A stretch of DNA of 64,000 bases, taken from contig VCJN01001151.1 in NCBI GenBank assembly GCA_006384855.1, positions 124,001-188,000 of the forward strand, in the 5' to 3' direction. The stretch is from Tetraselmis striata (lineage: Eukaryota; Chlorophyta; Chlorodendrophyceae; Chlorodendrales; Chlorodendraceae). Position numbers and translations under genes: made by a program. Positions 34,375 to 44,589 of the stretch are shown here, one piece after another; positions within the stretch are counted from its first letter, which is position 1; every line of letters starts with the position of its first letter. The notes beneath the pieces were generated by a model. It did no database searches. It was not told the origin of the DNA and saw only the letters and a program-made list of their open reading frames with translations.

Positions 34375-35358
34375 CTCGCTCTATTAGAAAGCGCGCCGTT
34401 TGGCCACCTTCGAAACCCTCTCTGGGAGGCAAGCACTGGGTATGGCACTGTGGTGGCACGGCCGTCTTGTCCGGTGCGAGGTATGCGCGGAGTGCGGGGA
34501 GTGAATGTTAGGAATGTTTTAAGTGCGCAGTCGAGCTTGCCAGTGCTATAGGAGCAGGGCAAGCTAAGAACATTGGGGACAGTAGAGTAAGCTACGTGTA
34601 CCCGGGCCGGTACGGAACTGTGAGGGGCAGGCGTAATCCTTAGCGACTACTACTAATCCTTTCCTGGGCTGGGTTTCGATTCTCCGTATTCGTATATCAT
34701 GTGGCGTTCGATTCTGAGCGCTCGGCCCGGCGCTAAGAGGGTTCTGCGTAAATGTAGGCTTTTTCCTCCCCCAGTACTTTGCGTGCATTCTCTTGACGCT
34801 CTCCCTGTAACCAAAAAGTACATATTCTGAGCGCTGCGACCTGCTCTATTTCCGCCCGTCATGTAGCGACTCGTCATGTGCGTGTGCTCGTGCCCACTCT
34901 GCGTCTTCTCATGTTACTGCTTCCACCCTCTAGTCGATGTAGAGGACCTTTCTGATTGCCTTTTATTTTGGTGATTTCCGATATCGCCTTCTGCTGCTAG
35001 CTCATGTAATTAATGTAGCGACTAAGGCTTACTGTAGAAGGCTTTTTTCGATACCCTGTACAGTACTGCTCATCGCGCGCAGACGCAGGTACCGGTAAGG
35101 ATTACAGGGATTGTAATTCACACCATAGCTGCGCCCAGGGTTGGGCTGAAGTCGCGACTTCAGTGCAGCCTGAAGCAACTTCAAGCCGAAGTTTTGGACT
35201 TCAATGGGGGTCTGAAATTTCGTCGAGAGTCGGCCTCATCAGAAGTTTATTAACCAAGCGAATTTTATCGGAAACAGCACGGATATAATTCGCCTTCAAT
35301 TTTAATTATCTGTCTGGGCGGATAGTGCTGATGAATTTATTACAGGTATGAGCGGCTA
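34375..35358. other. Region upstream of the cyclase gene
   Basis: No gene is seen. It should include the 5' UTR and promoter of the minus-strand cyclase, but I find no clear core element. At 35150-35220 there is a cluster of cttcag/ctgaag repeats with a palindrome, ctgaagtcgcgacttcag. Similar repeats lie at 46170-46260. Confidence 0.5.
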
Positions 35359-35363
35359 TTAGC
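35359..35363. repeat. Copia target-site duplication, left
   Basis: ttagc, repeated at 42758-42762. Five bases is the usual length for Ty1/copia integration. Confidence 0.9.
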
Positions 35364-35807
35364 TGTTGATATTAATATGCTGATGAGAGCGCTGAACTGC
35401 TGTGACTTGTAGCTGCTTTTGCTGCTCTAACAGGCTGCCACAGTGGTACTGCACCTGGGTACATTTAGGATTGCGCTCAGATGGGCAACAGGCTCAAGTG
35501 ACTGTTGACCATTCATGTCCACACCAACAAAGCATAAAGTACTAGAAAAGTTACATCAAACGTACCAGAACCAAGGTACAACGGTAACTACTAGAGGCCA
35601 TTTCAGTGGCCAGGATGCCACAGACCGGCTAGGCATGTTGCAAACATGCCCACCAGCCAAGTTGGAGAAACCTAGCCTTTGTAAATTACTTCGTTCTTCC
35701 CACCAGCTCCTCACTCGACCTGCAAGGTCGTGTTGCCGTCCTGTGCACTCACACTCACCTGCTGCTGCTTGTCTGTCAGCTGCAGCCGCCTTGTGTCAAC
35801 ATTAACA
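35364..35807 (+). repeat. Left LTR of the copia element
   Basis: 444 bp, TG...CA ends with TGTT/AACA short inverted termini. The next bases, ggttatgggcctg, are where a primer-binding site is expected. I could not match them to a specific tRNA. Confidence 0.95.
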
Positions 35808-35961
35808 GGTTATGGGCCTGATCGCGCATGTCCCTGCACCACTCATCGTTGTTTTCGTCTTCGCTTCCACCTAGGTTTCTCAACCTCTGGGTTTCTCCGC
35901 TCGTCTCATCCTCGTCGTCCTCTGGCGTCCTCCGTCACCCCTCGTGGGAATCCTTGCTACC

Positions 35962-37164
35962 ATGTCCCATGCGCGCTTGAAGACCAAGGACTATGAGTCC
36001 TTTGCTCGTCCTGGTGATTTTGATGCTGCCTCATGGCTGCTGTGGCAGTTTCAGCTTGAGAGTCGTCTCACCAGCGAGGAGGGGTATTCTAATATCTTTG
36101 TCGCTGATGACACCACAACCTCTGAGGACTGCCACGCCCAAGTCTTCCGCCTGCTGCTCAACCTGCTTCCTGGCAGGACCGCGGCGACTCACCTCCTGGA
36201 CGTCAGCTACCGTTACAACACCCGTAAGGGCTACCACGCCCTGCAAGCCCTCAAGGCCGCTTTTGCTCCGCCACCTGAGACCTACATCTCCACCCTTGAG
36301 GGCTCCCTGTCTACCAAGCAATCTCCTCACGAGGACCTCGAATCGTTCATCGCCCGCCTGATGCTTGCCCGCCTGATGCTTGACAGAGCCGGCACGATTG
36401 TCCCTGACGCCAAGCTGATCAACCACTTCCGTGATGGTCTGCGTCAACCTGACTTCAAGTCTGAGTACGACCACCTTCTTCGCAGCAGGCCTGACACCTT
36501 CCTTGAGGCAGCGAAGGCTGTCCGTCTCACCTCCCGTGCGCCTGCCGCCGAGTCAACTGCTGCAGCATTCCTGGCCGCGCCGCCCCCGTCGCAGCCGAGC
36601 GCCGTGAAGGATGGCAAATTGAGTGAGGCTGATCTCACTGCCCTGGTCGCAAGACTCAAAGAGGAGCTCTCTCCTCCTCAGCCCGGCGCTGAAGATGCAA
36701 CCATGTCCAAGCTCGCCGCCATGCTGTCTTCCTTGGCGTCCGGCGGCGCTGGCCACTCGTCTACGCAGCCGTCAGACCGTCCCGGCGTCAACAAGCGCCG
36801 CTGCTATTACTGTGGCATCCCTGGCCACCCGAAGCGTGACTGCCGAAGCTACGCCCGGGACAAGGCCGCGGGCCGTGTTCACCCTGATCGCAACCCACCT
36901 GCAGGAGACGGCCGCGGCCGCCCTGACGCCGCTGGCGACAAGGAGCATGCCCACGTGGCCAAAGGAATTTGCTTTTGTGGCGACCTCTCACCTCAACCTG
37001 CCCAGCTGCCCCACATCAGCAGAACGTCTGGCGCCCGTCACCACCGACTTCAACGTGATCACCCATTGCACCTTCTGTTGGAGCCGCTCTCACCTGCGCG
37101 AGGAGTGCTACAAGCTCCGGGCGGATATTGCGGATGGCAAGCGTCCCATGCTCCCCGAGGCTGA
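35962..37164 (+). CDS. Copia gag-like part (fossil element)
   Basis: Gag-like region opening at ATG 35962. It has the copia gag helical pattern (SWLLWQFQLESRL; ESFIARLMLARLMLDRA) and a CCHC zinc knuckle, CYYCGIPGHPKRDC, near 36800. Such proteins coat the element RNA and build the particle. It overlaps the pol-like frame. Confidence 0.85.
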   Translation: MSHARLKTKDYESFARPGDFDAASWLLWQFQLESRLTSEEGYSNIFVADDTTTSEDCHAQVFRLLLNLLPGRTAATHLLDVSYRYNTRKGYHALQALKAAFAPPPETYISTLEGSLSTKQSPHEDLESFIARLMLARLMLDRAGTIVPDAKLINHFRDGLRQPDFKSEYDHLLRSRPDTFLEAAKAVRLTSRAPAAESTAAAFLAAPPPSQPSAVKDGKLSEADLTALVARLKEELSPPQPGAEDATMSKLAAMLSSLASGGAGHSSTQPSDRPGVNKRRCYYCGIPGHPKRDCRSYARDKAAGRVHPDRNPPAGDGRGRPDAAGDKEHAHVAKGICFCGDLSPQPAQLPHISRTSGARHHRLQRDHPLHLLLEPLSPARGVLQAPGGYCGWQASHAPRG

Positions 37165-40100
37165 TGTGGTGGTTACATCCATCATGCCACTTGCGGAGCC
37201 TGCCATGGGTGCTGAGCAGGAGACTGATGAGTCTAAGGCGCCCGCGGAGCCAGTGGAGTCTGCTGCGGCGTGTCATGAGTCTAAGGAGCCCGAGGAGTCA
37301 GGCGAGCCTGCCGCGGAGCCTGACGCGCTGGAGGCGTCCGCTGAGGATCCTGACGCCGAGCCCAAGTCACCTCATCGCCGCAACCGCCATCTGCGCCGCC
37401 GCCGCAACCATGCTGTGCGCCGCCGCAACCATGCGGCGCGCCAGGCTGCATGCGCCTTCCTACGCATCAGCGAAGGTGATTACGATGCCTCGAGCGACAA
37501 CAGCATGCCAGGCGCGGTGACTGACAGCTCGTCTGGCGGCAGCTGCACACCGTGTGACTGGAGCCCGCCACAGGAGCGCCCTCCCACACATGATGCCGCT
37601 GCCTACCCGGACGCCGTCCCTCCGTCTACACCGGATGCCATTGATCAACTGATCATGATGACTGCTGTCGACAACCTCTGCGATACCGCCAGCGATGTGG
37701 ATGTCCATGGTGATGACGGCAATGGCGACAGTGACAGCGAGTGCGAGCATGACGCTCTGGAGCGCGCGTTCCACTGGCGCCTCACTGCGTCTCATCGCCC
37801 GGGTGTGTGCTACCCGGCCTACCTCACTCCTACCAAGACCGTTCCCTTCTTCCATCCATGTGGATATACTGCTGCGTTTGCCGCCCAGACGCTGCCGGAC
37901 ATCGCCTCCACACCGCCATTGCCTCACGCCGCCCTTGCCCGCTCGCCGACGCCGTTCCAGCCTCTTCCGTCTGTTACTGATGTCAAGGCCGACCCTGCTG
38001 CTTTTACCAAGGGCAAACCGATTCGGATTTTGTCACTGTGTGCTGGCGCCCTTCACTCCATCGCGGAGGGCCTGGCCGAAGCTGGTGTCACCATTGGCGA
38101 CATGATCTGTTGCGACACCGACAAGCACGTGCGCAAGGCCGGCCGGGTGGAGCAGGAGCGCATGCAAGCCCGCCATCCTCATCAGATCCCTGCCAGCGCC
38201 ATCCACGACTCCTACGGCCGCATCAACCCTGATGTCCAGTCCATCACTGACGACGAACTGGCATCACTTGGGCATGTCGACCTAGTGATTGCCTCACCGC
38301 CCTGCGCCCCGTTCTCAGCCGCCAACCCTCATCGCCTCATGCTCGCCGACCCGCGTGCTGGTGGGCTGTACGGTTCTATTGATGTCATCAAGCGTCTGGC
38401 GTCGATGCAGTCTGGTGGCGTCAACTTCATTCTCGAGAACGTCCCCGGTGCTGCGCGCTGCCATGAGATCATTGAGGCTATGGGCACGCCAATTCTGGTC
38501 CGAGCGCACGAGCTTGGGTCAACAGCCAGACGCGATACAGTGGTATGGAGCAACATCCGTGACATCGATTTCTTTCGCGCTCACTATCAGCAGTCCCAGC
38601 GGGCACCGCTGTCTGTTGGGGAACTCCTTATCACACATGGCTTCTCTCCACGGTGGACCGCTCCTTCTCATCTGCAGCATGGCCTCTTCTCGAAGTTCGT
38701 CTCCCGCCGGGGCAGTTACGCCTACCGCATGACCACCGCCACGACAGACGCACCTGCAGTGCCCGGCAAAAGCATGCTTCTACTCGACGGCGAGCCTGAA
38801 ACCCCCTGTTTGGACATCGTGGCTGTGAGCATGGGCTTCCCGGCTGACACATTGGACATCCCTGGTCTCTCGCTTGATCAGCGCCGCATGATGCTGGGCG
38901 CCTGCATCGATGCCAACATCGGCAGGTGGCTGGCACTTGCCATCGTTAAGGCCAGTGCGTCAGAGGTTGCGCTCCCCAGCATCAAGTCGTTCCCGCAGTC
39001 GTGGGTGCTTGACACCGGCGCCACCTCTCACATGGTGGCCAACATCTCTGACTTCGCGGACTACAAGCCCATTTCCCCGCGCTGGATTCACGGACTGTGT
39101 GCACGGGCCGTCGGCATCGGCACTGTGCGAACCACCATTCCCGACGACAACGGCACTGCTCAGACAGTCGTTCTTCGCAATGTGTTACACGTGCCAGATC
39201 TCGCGTTCCGCTCTGACAACCAGATCTATCGTCTCTTCAGTAGCCGGCAAGCTGAGGAGCAGAATGCCCATCTCCAGATCATCATCAACTCCCGCGGCAG
39301 CCGCCTCGAAGTGGGCGATACCGTCTTCCCGGTGGAGAGCGTCGACCGCCTGTACGTGCTGCACAGCCGCATTGAGCGGTCTGGACCCCCAGCGGGCATC
39401 TCCCTCGTCTCTGCAGTGAAGCAAGACTCCAAGTATCTGTGGCATGCCAGGCTCGGTCACATCCATGAGCGCGCCATGGACGCTCTGCGCGGCACCGCAG
39501 GCACGCAGGTTGACTACTCCACGCAGACGCGTCTACCGTTCTGTCACGCCTGCGCCATGATCAAGGCTACTGCAGCCCCGCGACCGCGCACCTGTCATCC
39601 TCGACCAGATGCACCATGTCACATGCTGGGCTGCGACTTCTGGGAGAACCCCACCAGATCGCTGCAAGGCAACTCCTACGTGTTTGGAGCTGTTGATTAC
39701 GCCAGCAGCTGGTGCTGCATTCTATTTGTCCGCTCCCGCGCCGCCGCTGTCGACTGCCTGCGCCGCGTCCTGGCGATCGCCCGCAGCATGGGGCACACCG
39801 TCCGTGCCCTACGTCTCGACAACGACAGCGTGTTCCACAGTCGCGCCTTCATCGCTGAGTGTGACGCTCATGCACTGCGACGTGAGTATTCTGCTCCCTA
39901 CAGCCAGTTTCAGAATGGGCTGGTGGAGCGTACCTGGCGCACCTTGTGGACCTGGGGCCGCTGCATGCTGGCCTATGCTGGCCTTCCTACCCCGTACTGG
40001 CAGTTTGCCATGGCTACCGCTGCCTACCTGCACAACCGCACCCCCAGGAGCACCGGCGCTGCACCCATGTCCATCGTCGCCGCAGCCGCCCCTGATCTCT

Positions 40101-42319
40101 CCCATTTGCGCGTCTTCGGCTGTCCAGCGTACGTTCATCAACAGCGCGCTCAACGCATCAAGTCGGACCCCTCTGCTCGCCTCGGCATCTTCGTGGGCTA
40201 CGACGCTTTGCACGCGGACGACTGCTACCTCGTCTATTTTCCTGATACCAACACCACCGTGGCAACGCGCAACGTCACGTTCAACGAGCATTGGGTCCTG
40301 CCGGCTACCCCTTCACCTGCCACTGATGTGTGGCGGCATGCCACACAGGAGGGGATGATGTGGCAGGAAGGGCATGCGTCAACTTCAGGAGGGGCATCTA
40401 CCTCCGGAGGGGCATCGACCTCAGGAGGGGCATCCCGCCCACTGCGCCGTCCCGACAGTGACAGTGATGCCAGCGACAGCGACGAAGATTTCTTCTCAAA
40501 CGCCCAGCCTGAGCGAGATGAGACGCCCGAACCGGCCGGAGCCGATGCCCCGCAGCCACCAGCAGTGACTCCCCAGCCTCCTACTCCTGCCGTCCCTGGT
40601 CCAGCACGCCCTACAGTGCCAACCGCCCCGACGTCCAGCGGACCGCCACAGCCTGCCGGCTTGTCCCGATCAAGCCGCCCGCGCATCGACTACCGCAACC
40701 CCGTCAGCGCCCGCCACCAGGCATGGAGCAATCGAGATCATGCCCATCTGGCAGGCGAGGCACCCGGCGATCCGCAGACGCACACGGAAGCTCTGACCGG
40801 TCCAGATGCACCACACTGGCTGGAGGCGATGTGGGTAGAATACCGATCCCTCATAGCCAGGAAGACGTGGGTACTGGTGACCCTACCATCTGGCAGGAAG
40901 GCAGTCAGGTGCAAGTGGGTATTCAAGACCAAGCGCAACGCCGACGGCAGCCTGGCACGCTACAAGGCGCGACTGGTGGCCAAGGGCTTCAGCCAAGTGC
41001 ATGGCATCGACTACAACGACACCTTCGCACCTACCGTGAAGTTCACCACGCTACGCATCATATTTTCCCTGGCAGCCCATTACGGCATGGAGCTCGAGCA
41101 GACCGACATCGACTGTGCGTTCCTCTACGCAGACCTGGAGGAGGATATCTACATGACACAAGCCCCTGAGTTTGAACAGCAAGGCCCCAACGGAGAGGAG
41201 CTGGTCTACCACCTGAAGAAGAGCGTCTATGGCCTCAAGCAGGCGCCGCACGATTGGTACCTCAAGCTGCGCGAGCACATGCTGGGGCAGGGATTTGCTC
41301 AGCTCAAGACCGACCCCGGCGCCTACATCTACCGATCCGGCAACACCTTCAGCATTGTGGCGATCTACGTGGACGACATCCTGATCTGCAGCAACTGCAC
41401 CACCTGGGTGGTTCAGTTCAAGCGCAACCTCGCTGACGAGTTCGACATCAAGGACCTGGGAGCCTGCACCTGGATTCTAGGCATGAAGGTGGAGCGCGAC
41501 CGAGACGCGGGCACCATCAAGATACATCAAGGGAAGTACGTGACCGACCTGCTGGAGCGTTTCAACATGACAGACTGCAACCCTGCTGATATTCCCAGCG
41601 TCGGCAACGATGCTCGCGACTCACCTGCGCTAGACGATCCAAGCATTTTCAGGAGCCTCATCGGCGGACTGCTGTACGCCTCCACTGCCACCAGACCTGA
41701 CATCACTGAGGCCGTCAACCGCCTGTGCAGAGCTATGTCAGCCCCAACTCGCGCACACATGGAAGATGCAAAACATGTTTTGCGCTACCTCAAGAAGTAC
41801 CCTGATCGAGGCATCACCTTCGGCGGGAGCGACGTGCTGCAGCTAGCTGGATGGTCTGACTCAAACCACGCCACGATGACCAGCCAAGGCAAGGCCACCT
41901 GCGGATTCTACTTCACCATCTGCGGAGGAGCAGTGAGCTACAAGTCGCTGTTGCAGCCTATCGTCACCCTATCCACTGCGGAGGCGGAATATGTCGCCAT
42001 GGCAATCGCCACTCAGGAGGTGATGTTCATCAGGCAGATGTTACAGGAGCTGGGACTCGCACTTCACGGCCCTACCCCTATCGGAGAGGACAATCAGGCA
42101 TGCATCGCTATCGCCACCAATGACGTGACATCCAGTCGTACCAAGCACATGGACATCCGCTACCACTTCGTGCGCGAGGCATGCAAGAATGGCGACATCA
42201 GTATCCACTACGTGGAAACCAGGGAGATGGCCGCCGACATGTTCACCAAGCCTCTACGCAACCCTCTCTTCGCCAAGTTTGCTGCAAAGGTCATGCAGTT
42301 CATCGAGGAGGGGTGTTGA
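36623..42319 (+). CDS. Copia pol-like part with methyltransferase-like, protease, integrase, RT and RNase H domains (fossil element)
   Basis: Recognisable content starts near 37050 with a second zinc knuckle, CTFCWSRSHLREEC. A Glu/Pro/Ala-rich linker runs to about 37950. The methyltransferase-like domain is at 38011-38945. The protease (WVLDTGATSHMV) is near 39001. The integrase has its HHCC finger at 39440-39560 and an acidic triad spread over about 39630-39930. Reverse transcriptase runs from about 40900, with YVDDILI near 41370. RNase H lies at 41850-42250 (GWSDSNHA; STAEAEYVA; RTKHMDIRYH). The frame ends three bases inside the right LTR region. Its first 400 bases overlap gag and carry no recognised domain. 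Confidence 0.9.
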   Translation: MRLISLPWSQDSKRSSLLLSPALKMQPCPSSPPCCLPWRPAALATRLRSRQTVPASTSAAAITVASLATRSVTAEATPGTRPRAVFTLIATHLQETAAAALTPLATRSMPTWPKEFAFVATSHLNLPSCPTSAERLAPVTTDFNVITHCTFCWSRSHLREECYKLRADIADGKRPMLPEADVVVTSIMPLAEPAMGAEQETDESKAPAEPVESAAACHESKEPEESGEPAAEPDALEASAEDPDAEPKSPHRRNRHLRRRRNHAVRRRNHAARQAACAFLRISEGDYDASSDNSMPGAVTDSSSGGSCTPCDWSPPQERPPTHDAAAYPDAVPPSTPDAIDQLIMMTAVDNLCDTASDVDVHGDDGNGDSDSECEHDALERAFHWRLTASHRPGVCYPAYLTPTKTVPFFHPCGYTAAFAAQTLPDIASTPPLPHAALARSPTPFQPLPSVTDVKADPAAFTKGKPIRILSLCAGALHSIAEGLAEAGVTIGDMICCDTDKHVRKAGRVEQERMQARHPHQIPASAIHDSYGRINPDVQSITDDELASLGHVDLVIASPPCAPFSAANPHRLMLADPRAGGLYGSIDVIKRLASMQSGGVNFILENVPGAARCHEIIEAMGTPILVRAHELGSTARRDTVVWSNIRDIDFFRAHYQQSQRAPLSVGELLITHGFSPRWTAPSHLQHGLFSKFVSRRGSYAYRMTTATTDAPAVPGKSMLLLDGEPETPCLDIVAVSMGFPADTLDIPGLSLDQRRMMLGACIDANIGRWLALAIVKASASEVALPSIKSFPQSWVLDTGATSHMVANISDFADYKPISPRWIHGLCARAVGIGTVRTTIPDDNGTAQTVVLRNVLHVPDLAFRSDNQIYRLFSSRQAEEQNAHLQIIINSRGSRLEVGDTVFPVESVDRLYVLHSRIERSGPPAGISLVSAVKQDSKYLWHARLGHIHERAMDALRGTAGTQVDYSTQTRLPFCHACAMIKATAAPRPRTCHPRPDAPCHMLGCDFWENPTRSLQGNSYVFGAVDYASSWCCILFVRSRAAAVDCLRRVLAIARSMGHTVRALRLDNDSVFHSRAFIAECDAHALRREYSAPYSQFQNGLVERTWRTLWTWGRCMLAYAGLPTPYWQFAMATAAYLHNRTPRSTGAAPMSIVAAAAPDLSHLRVFGCPAYVHQQRAQRIKSDPSARLGIFVGYDALHADDCYLVYFPDTNTTVATRNVTFNEHWVLPATPSPATDVWRHATQEGMMWQEGHASTSGGASTSGGASTSGGASRPLRRPDSDSDASDSDEDFFSNAQPERDETPEPAGADAPQPPAVTPQPPTPAVPGPARPTVPTAPTSSGPPQPAGLSRSSRPRIDYRNPVSARHQAWSNRDHAHLAGEAPGDPQTHTEALTGPDAPHWLEAMWVEYRSLIARKTWVLVTLPSGRKAVRCKWVFKTKRNADGSLARYKARLVAKGFSQVHGIDYNDTFAPTVKFTTLRIIFSLAAHYGMELEQTDIDCAFLYADLEEDIYMTQAPEFEQQGPNGEELVYHLKKSVYGLKQAPHDWYLKLREHMLGQGFAQLKTDPGAYIYRSGNTFSIVAIYVDDILICSNCTTWVVQFKRNLADEFDIKDLGACTWILGMKVERDRDAGTIKIHQGKYVTDLLERFNMTDCNPADIPSVGNDARDSPALDDPSIFRSLIGGLLYASTATRPDITEAVNRLCRAMSAPTRAHMEDAKHVLRYLKKYPDRGITFGGSDVLQLAGWSDSNHATMTSQGKATCGFYFTICGGAVSYKSLLQPIVTLSTAEAEYVAMAIATQEVMFIRQMLQELGLALHGPTPIGEDNQACIAIATNDVTSSRTKHMDIRYHFVREACKNGDISIHYVETREMAADMFTKPLRNPLFAKFAAKVMQFIEEGC
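38011..38945 (+). other. C5-cytosine DNA methyltransferase-like domain inside copia pol
   Basis: About 310 residues with the ordered motifs of this enzyme fold. There is a nucleotide-binding motif I, ILSLCAGALHSIAEGLAEAG. The catalytic Pro-Cys motif IV is SPPCAPFSAAN, near 38296. Motif VI is LENVPGA, near 38440. An Arg-Arg motif VIII is GSTARRDTVVW, and the C-terminal motif is DQRRMMLGACIDANIGRW. Family members transfer a methyl group from S-adenosylmethionine to cytosine C5. The domain lies in frame with the protease that follows. Activity is not shown, and motifs I and X depart from the common form. Confidence 0.85.
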
Positions 42320-42757
42320 TATTAATATGCTGATGAGAGCGCTGAACTGCTGTGACTTGTAGCTGCTTTTGCTGCTCTAACAGGCTGCCACAGTGGTACT
42401 GCACCTGGGTACATTTAGGATTGCGCTCAGATGGGCAACAGGCTCAAGTGACTGTTGACCATTCATGTCCACACCAACAAAGCATAAAGTACTAGAAAAG
42501 TTACATCAAACGTACCAGAACCAAGGTACAACGGTAACTACTAGAGGCCATTTCAGTGGCCAGGATGCCACAGACCGGCTAGGCATGTTGCAAACATGCC
42601 CACCAGCCAAGTTGGAGAAACCTAGCCTTTGTAAATTACTTCGTTCTTCCCACCAGCTCCTCACTCGACCTGCAAGGTCGTGTTGCCGTCCTGTGCACTC
42701 ACACTCACCTGCTGCTGCTTGTCTGTCAGCTGCAGCCGCCTTGTGTCAACATTAACA
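42314..42757 (+). repeat. Right LTR of the copia element
   Basis: 444 bp, read as identical to 35364-35807. It is preceded by the purine-rich cgaggagggg. Confidence 0.95.
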
Positions 42758-42762
42758 TTAGC
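42758..42762. repeat. Copia target-site duplication, right
   Basis: ttagc, matching 35359-35363. Confidence 0.9.
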
Positions 42763-44092
42763 GACCTACCGCCAACAATTGCTAACTGCAGCCCTGGGAC
42801 TAATTGCGAACGGGTGTATCAAAAGCATCCAACGGCCCCTGTTTCAGCCTCCCTGAGGACATCAACCATGATGCCGATGGGGGGAATCCCAGCCGTTAGA
42901 TCATATCTAAGCTACAGGGAGCCCTTGGGTTGTGTTGGTCAGCGTGCGATGGACTATGGTCATGTTAGTCGAAGTCTCTCCCTGTTGTTAGCAAGATCGC
43001 CAGTGTCCCATTCTGCCACCCGACTACCACAACCCACCCCAGACTGCCACATTACCTCAGGACACCAACTGTGCCCCACCAAGTGTCCCTTCAGGTCACC
43101 TTTGTCGATTGCAAGTGGCGCTGGCGCGTCTGTGTCGCGGTCGTGGCGATGACAATTGCGCGCCCAAGGTATCGTGAGCGATGCGCACATATTTCAAACG
43201 CCGGCACCAACCCACTACTCCACCCTGCCTCTTAGTGGAACTCTAGCGCAGGCACTACGCCTCCAACAAGTTACAAATCCGCCTCATTATCGTTACACGT
43301 CGTCAATTTGCTTCTATGACTGCGGCACGTGCTGATTTGTCACCGTGTGTGTAGGCGAGTTCCGCTGGCTCCGATCATCGCGGTGGCCACCAACGATGCC
43401 GATGAACCAGTCGCCGCCCTCACTCCACTGGAGGACCGGTGCTCCAACCGACGTGCTTGCCAAGGGCCCCTCCCGTTTCACAGCCTCTCGCACCCGGAAC
43501 GTAAGGACTTATGTGATCGTGCTGCGGAGGTGGCGGTGATGCGGCCGGAGCTATTGTACCGGCGGCCGGGGTGCTGGTCGCCGCGCAGCTCAATGTCCGC
43601 ATACCGGTACATGTAGGCGCGCGGCGCAGAATAATAATAATGAGCGGCGCGGGACACCATCTACCGCGGCACATCCGTACACGACGCGATCACATGCCCC
43701 TCTTCGTCACTATATGGCACTTGTCAGTTGTCACTTATCCCCTCGACGCTTCACGTCCCAGTAAGAGACCTACTGCATGATAGTATGGGCGGGACACGGA
43801 AATACGAAACGGCGCAGCGGCTGCACCGTAGTCGCCTCGGCGCGGCGCATCGGCGCTGCGCATCGGCACGGAACAACGCGGGGCAGCGGCGCGCTGCTGG
43901 CGCCGGCCCGCCCGTGCTGGCCCCTCATCCACACGCACGAAGAAGCATATAGCCAATCCAAACCGGAATACAGTCGTCCCAACTCATAATACACATAATT
44001 CCTCACTTTCTTGCCACTCTCACCTTCCACGTTGCACCGCGCGCACCCCTATGTATTTTGCTTGTCGGCAATATATAATATATATATACATA

Positions 44093-44160
<68 letters not shown>

Positions 44161-44589
44161 CCATCTCGGCGAGGGACTCGTGCTTGTGGACAAAGTACGC
44201 CTTCTCCGCATTATTGTCATATTCTCATCATTCAGTGCTTTTATCAAACTGATGTTTGTCAGACATTCCGAGTGGCGCGGGCAATTCATGCCGCTACTCG
44301 TAAAACCCCCTCTGCCGGCTGTCAATGCAATTTAGCACGACGCGCTGGACATTCTACGAGTTTCCAAAGTTTTCTAGAGTCGCGGCGGCTTGTGTATGTT
44401 GGCAGCGGACCGTCGCCGACAACTCCCGTCCTCATCCCTAGTCATGAACCTTCTAGCACTACTTGGGTGGTGTTGGAGGTGCCACTGCGCTCATCCCCTT
44501 TGCCGTACCGCTTCTCGCACTACATACAACAATCGCATCTACAGCGCCTTGCGCCGTGAGGGAGCGTCTATCGACTGGACCTACCGCCC
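42763..44589. other. Intergenic DNA with (AT)n microsatellite
   Basis: No gene is seen. There is a short (AAT)n at about 43629-43641 and a long (AT)n at 44098-44156. Arg/Ala-rich frames from 43330 onwards may be further decayed retroelement DNA, but I cannot assign a domain. Confidence 0.5.
44098..44156. repeat. (AT)n microsatellite
   Basis: About 29 AT units without interruption. Confidence 0.95.

Larger units (their letters stand above)
35364..42757 (+). mobile_element. Ty1/copia LTR retrotransposon carrying a DNA methyltransferase-like domain
   Basis: This is a 7394-bp element with 444-bp LTRs that I read as identical, starting TGTTGA and ending TTAACA. It has 5-bp target duplications and a purine tract just before the right LTR. 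Order of parts: gag with a zinc knuckle, second knuckle and acidic linker, cytosine-C5 methyltransferase-like domain, aspartic protease, integrase, reverse transcriptase, RNase H. Integrase before reverse transcriptase defines copia. The gag-like and pol-like stretches are open in two overlapping forward frames. The copy looks whole, with at most about one break, and is young because the LTRs match. The extra domain is not a normal part of copia elements. Confidence 0.95.

Noticed and set aside
33527-34387. 286-codon plus-strand frame
   Set aside because: Antisense shadow of cyclase exon 1. It also crosses the poly(G) tract and the intron.
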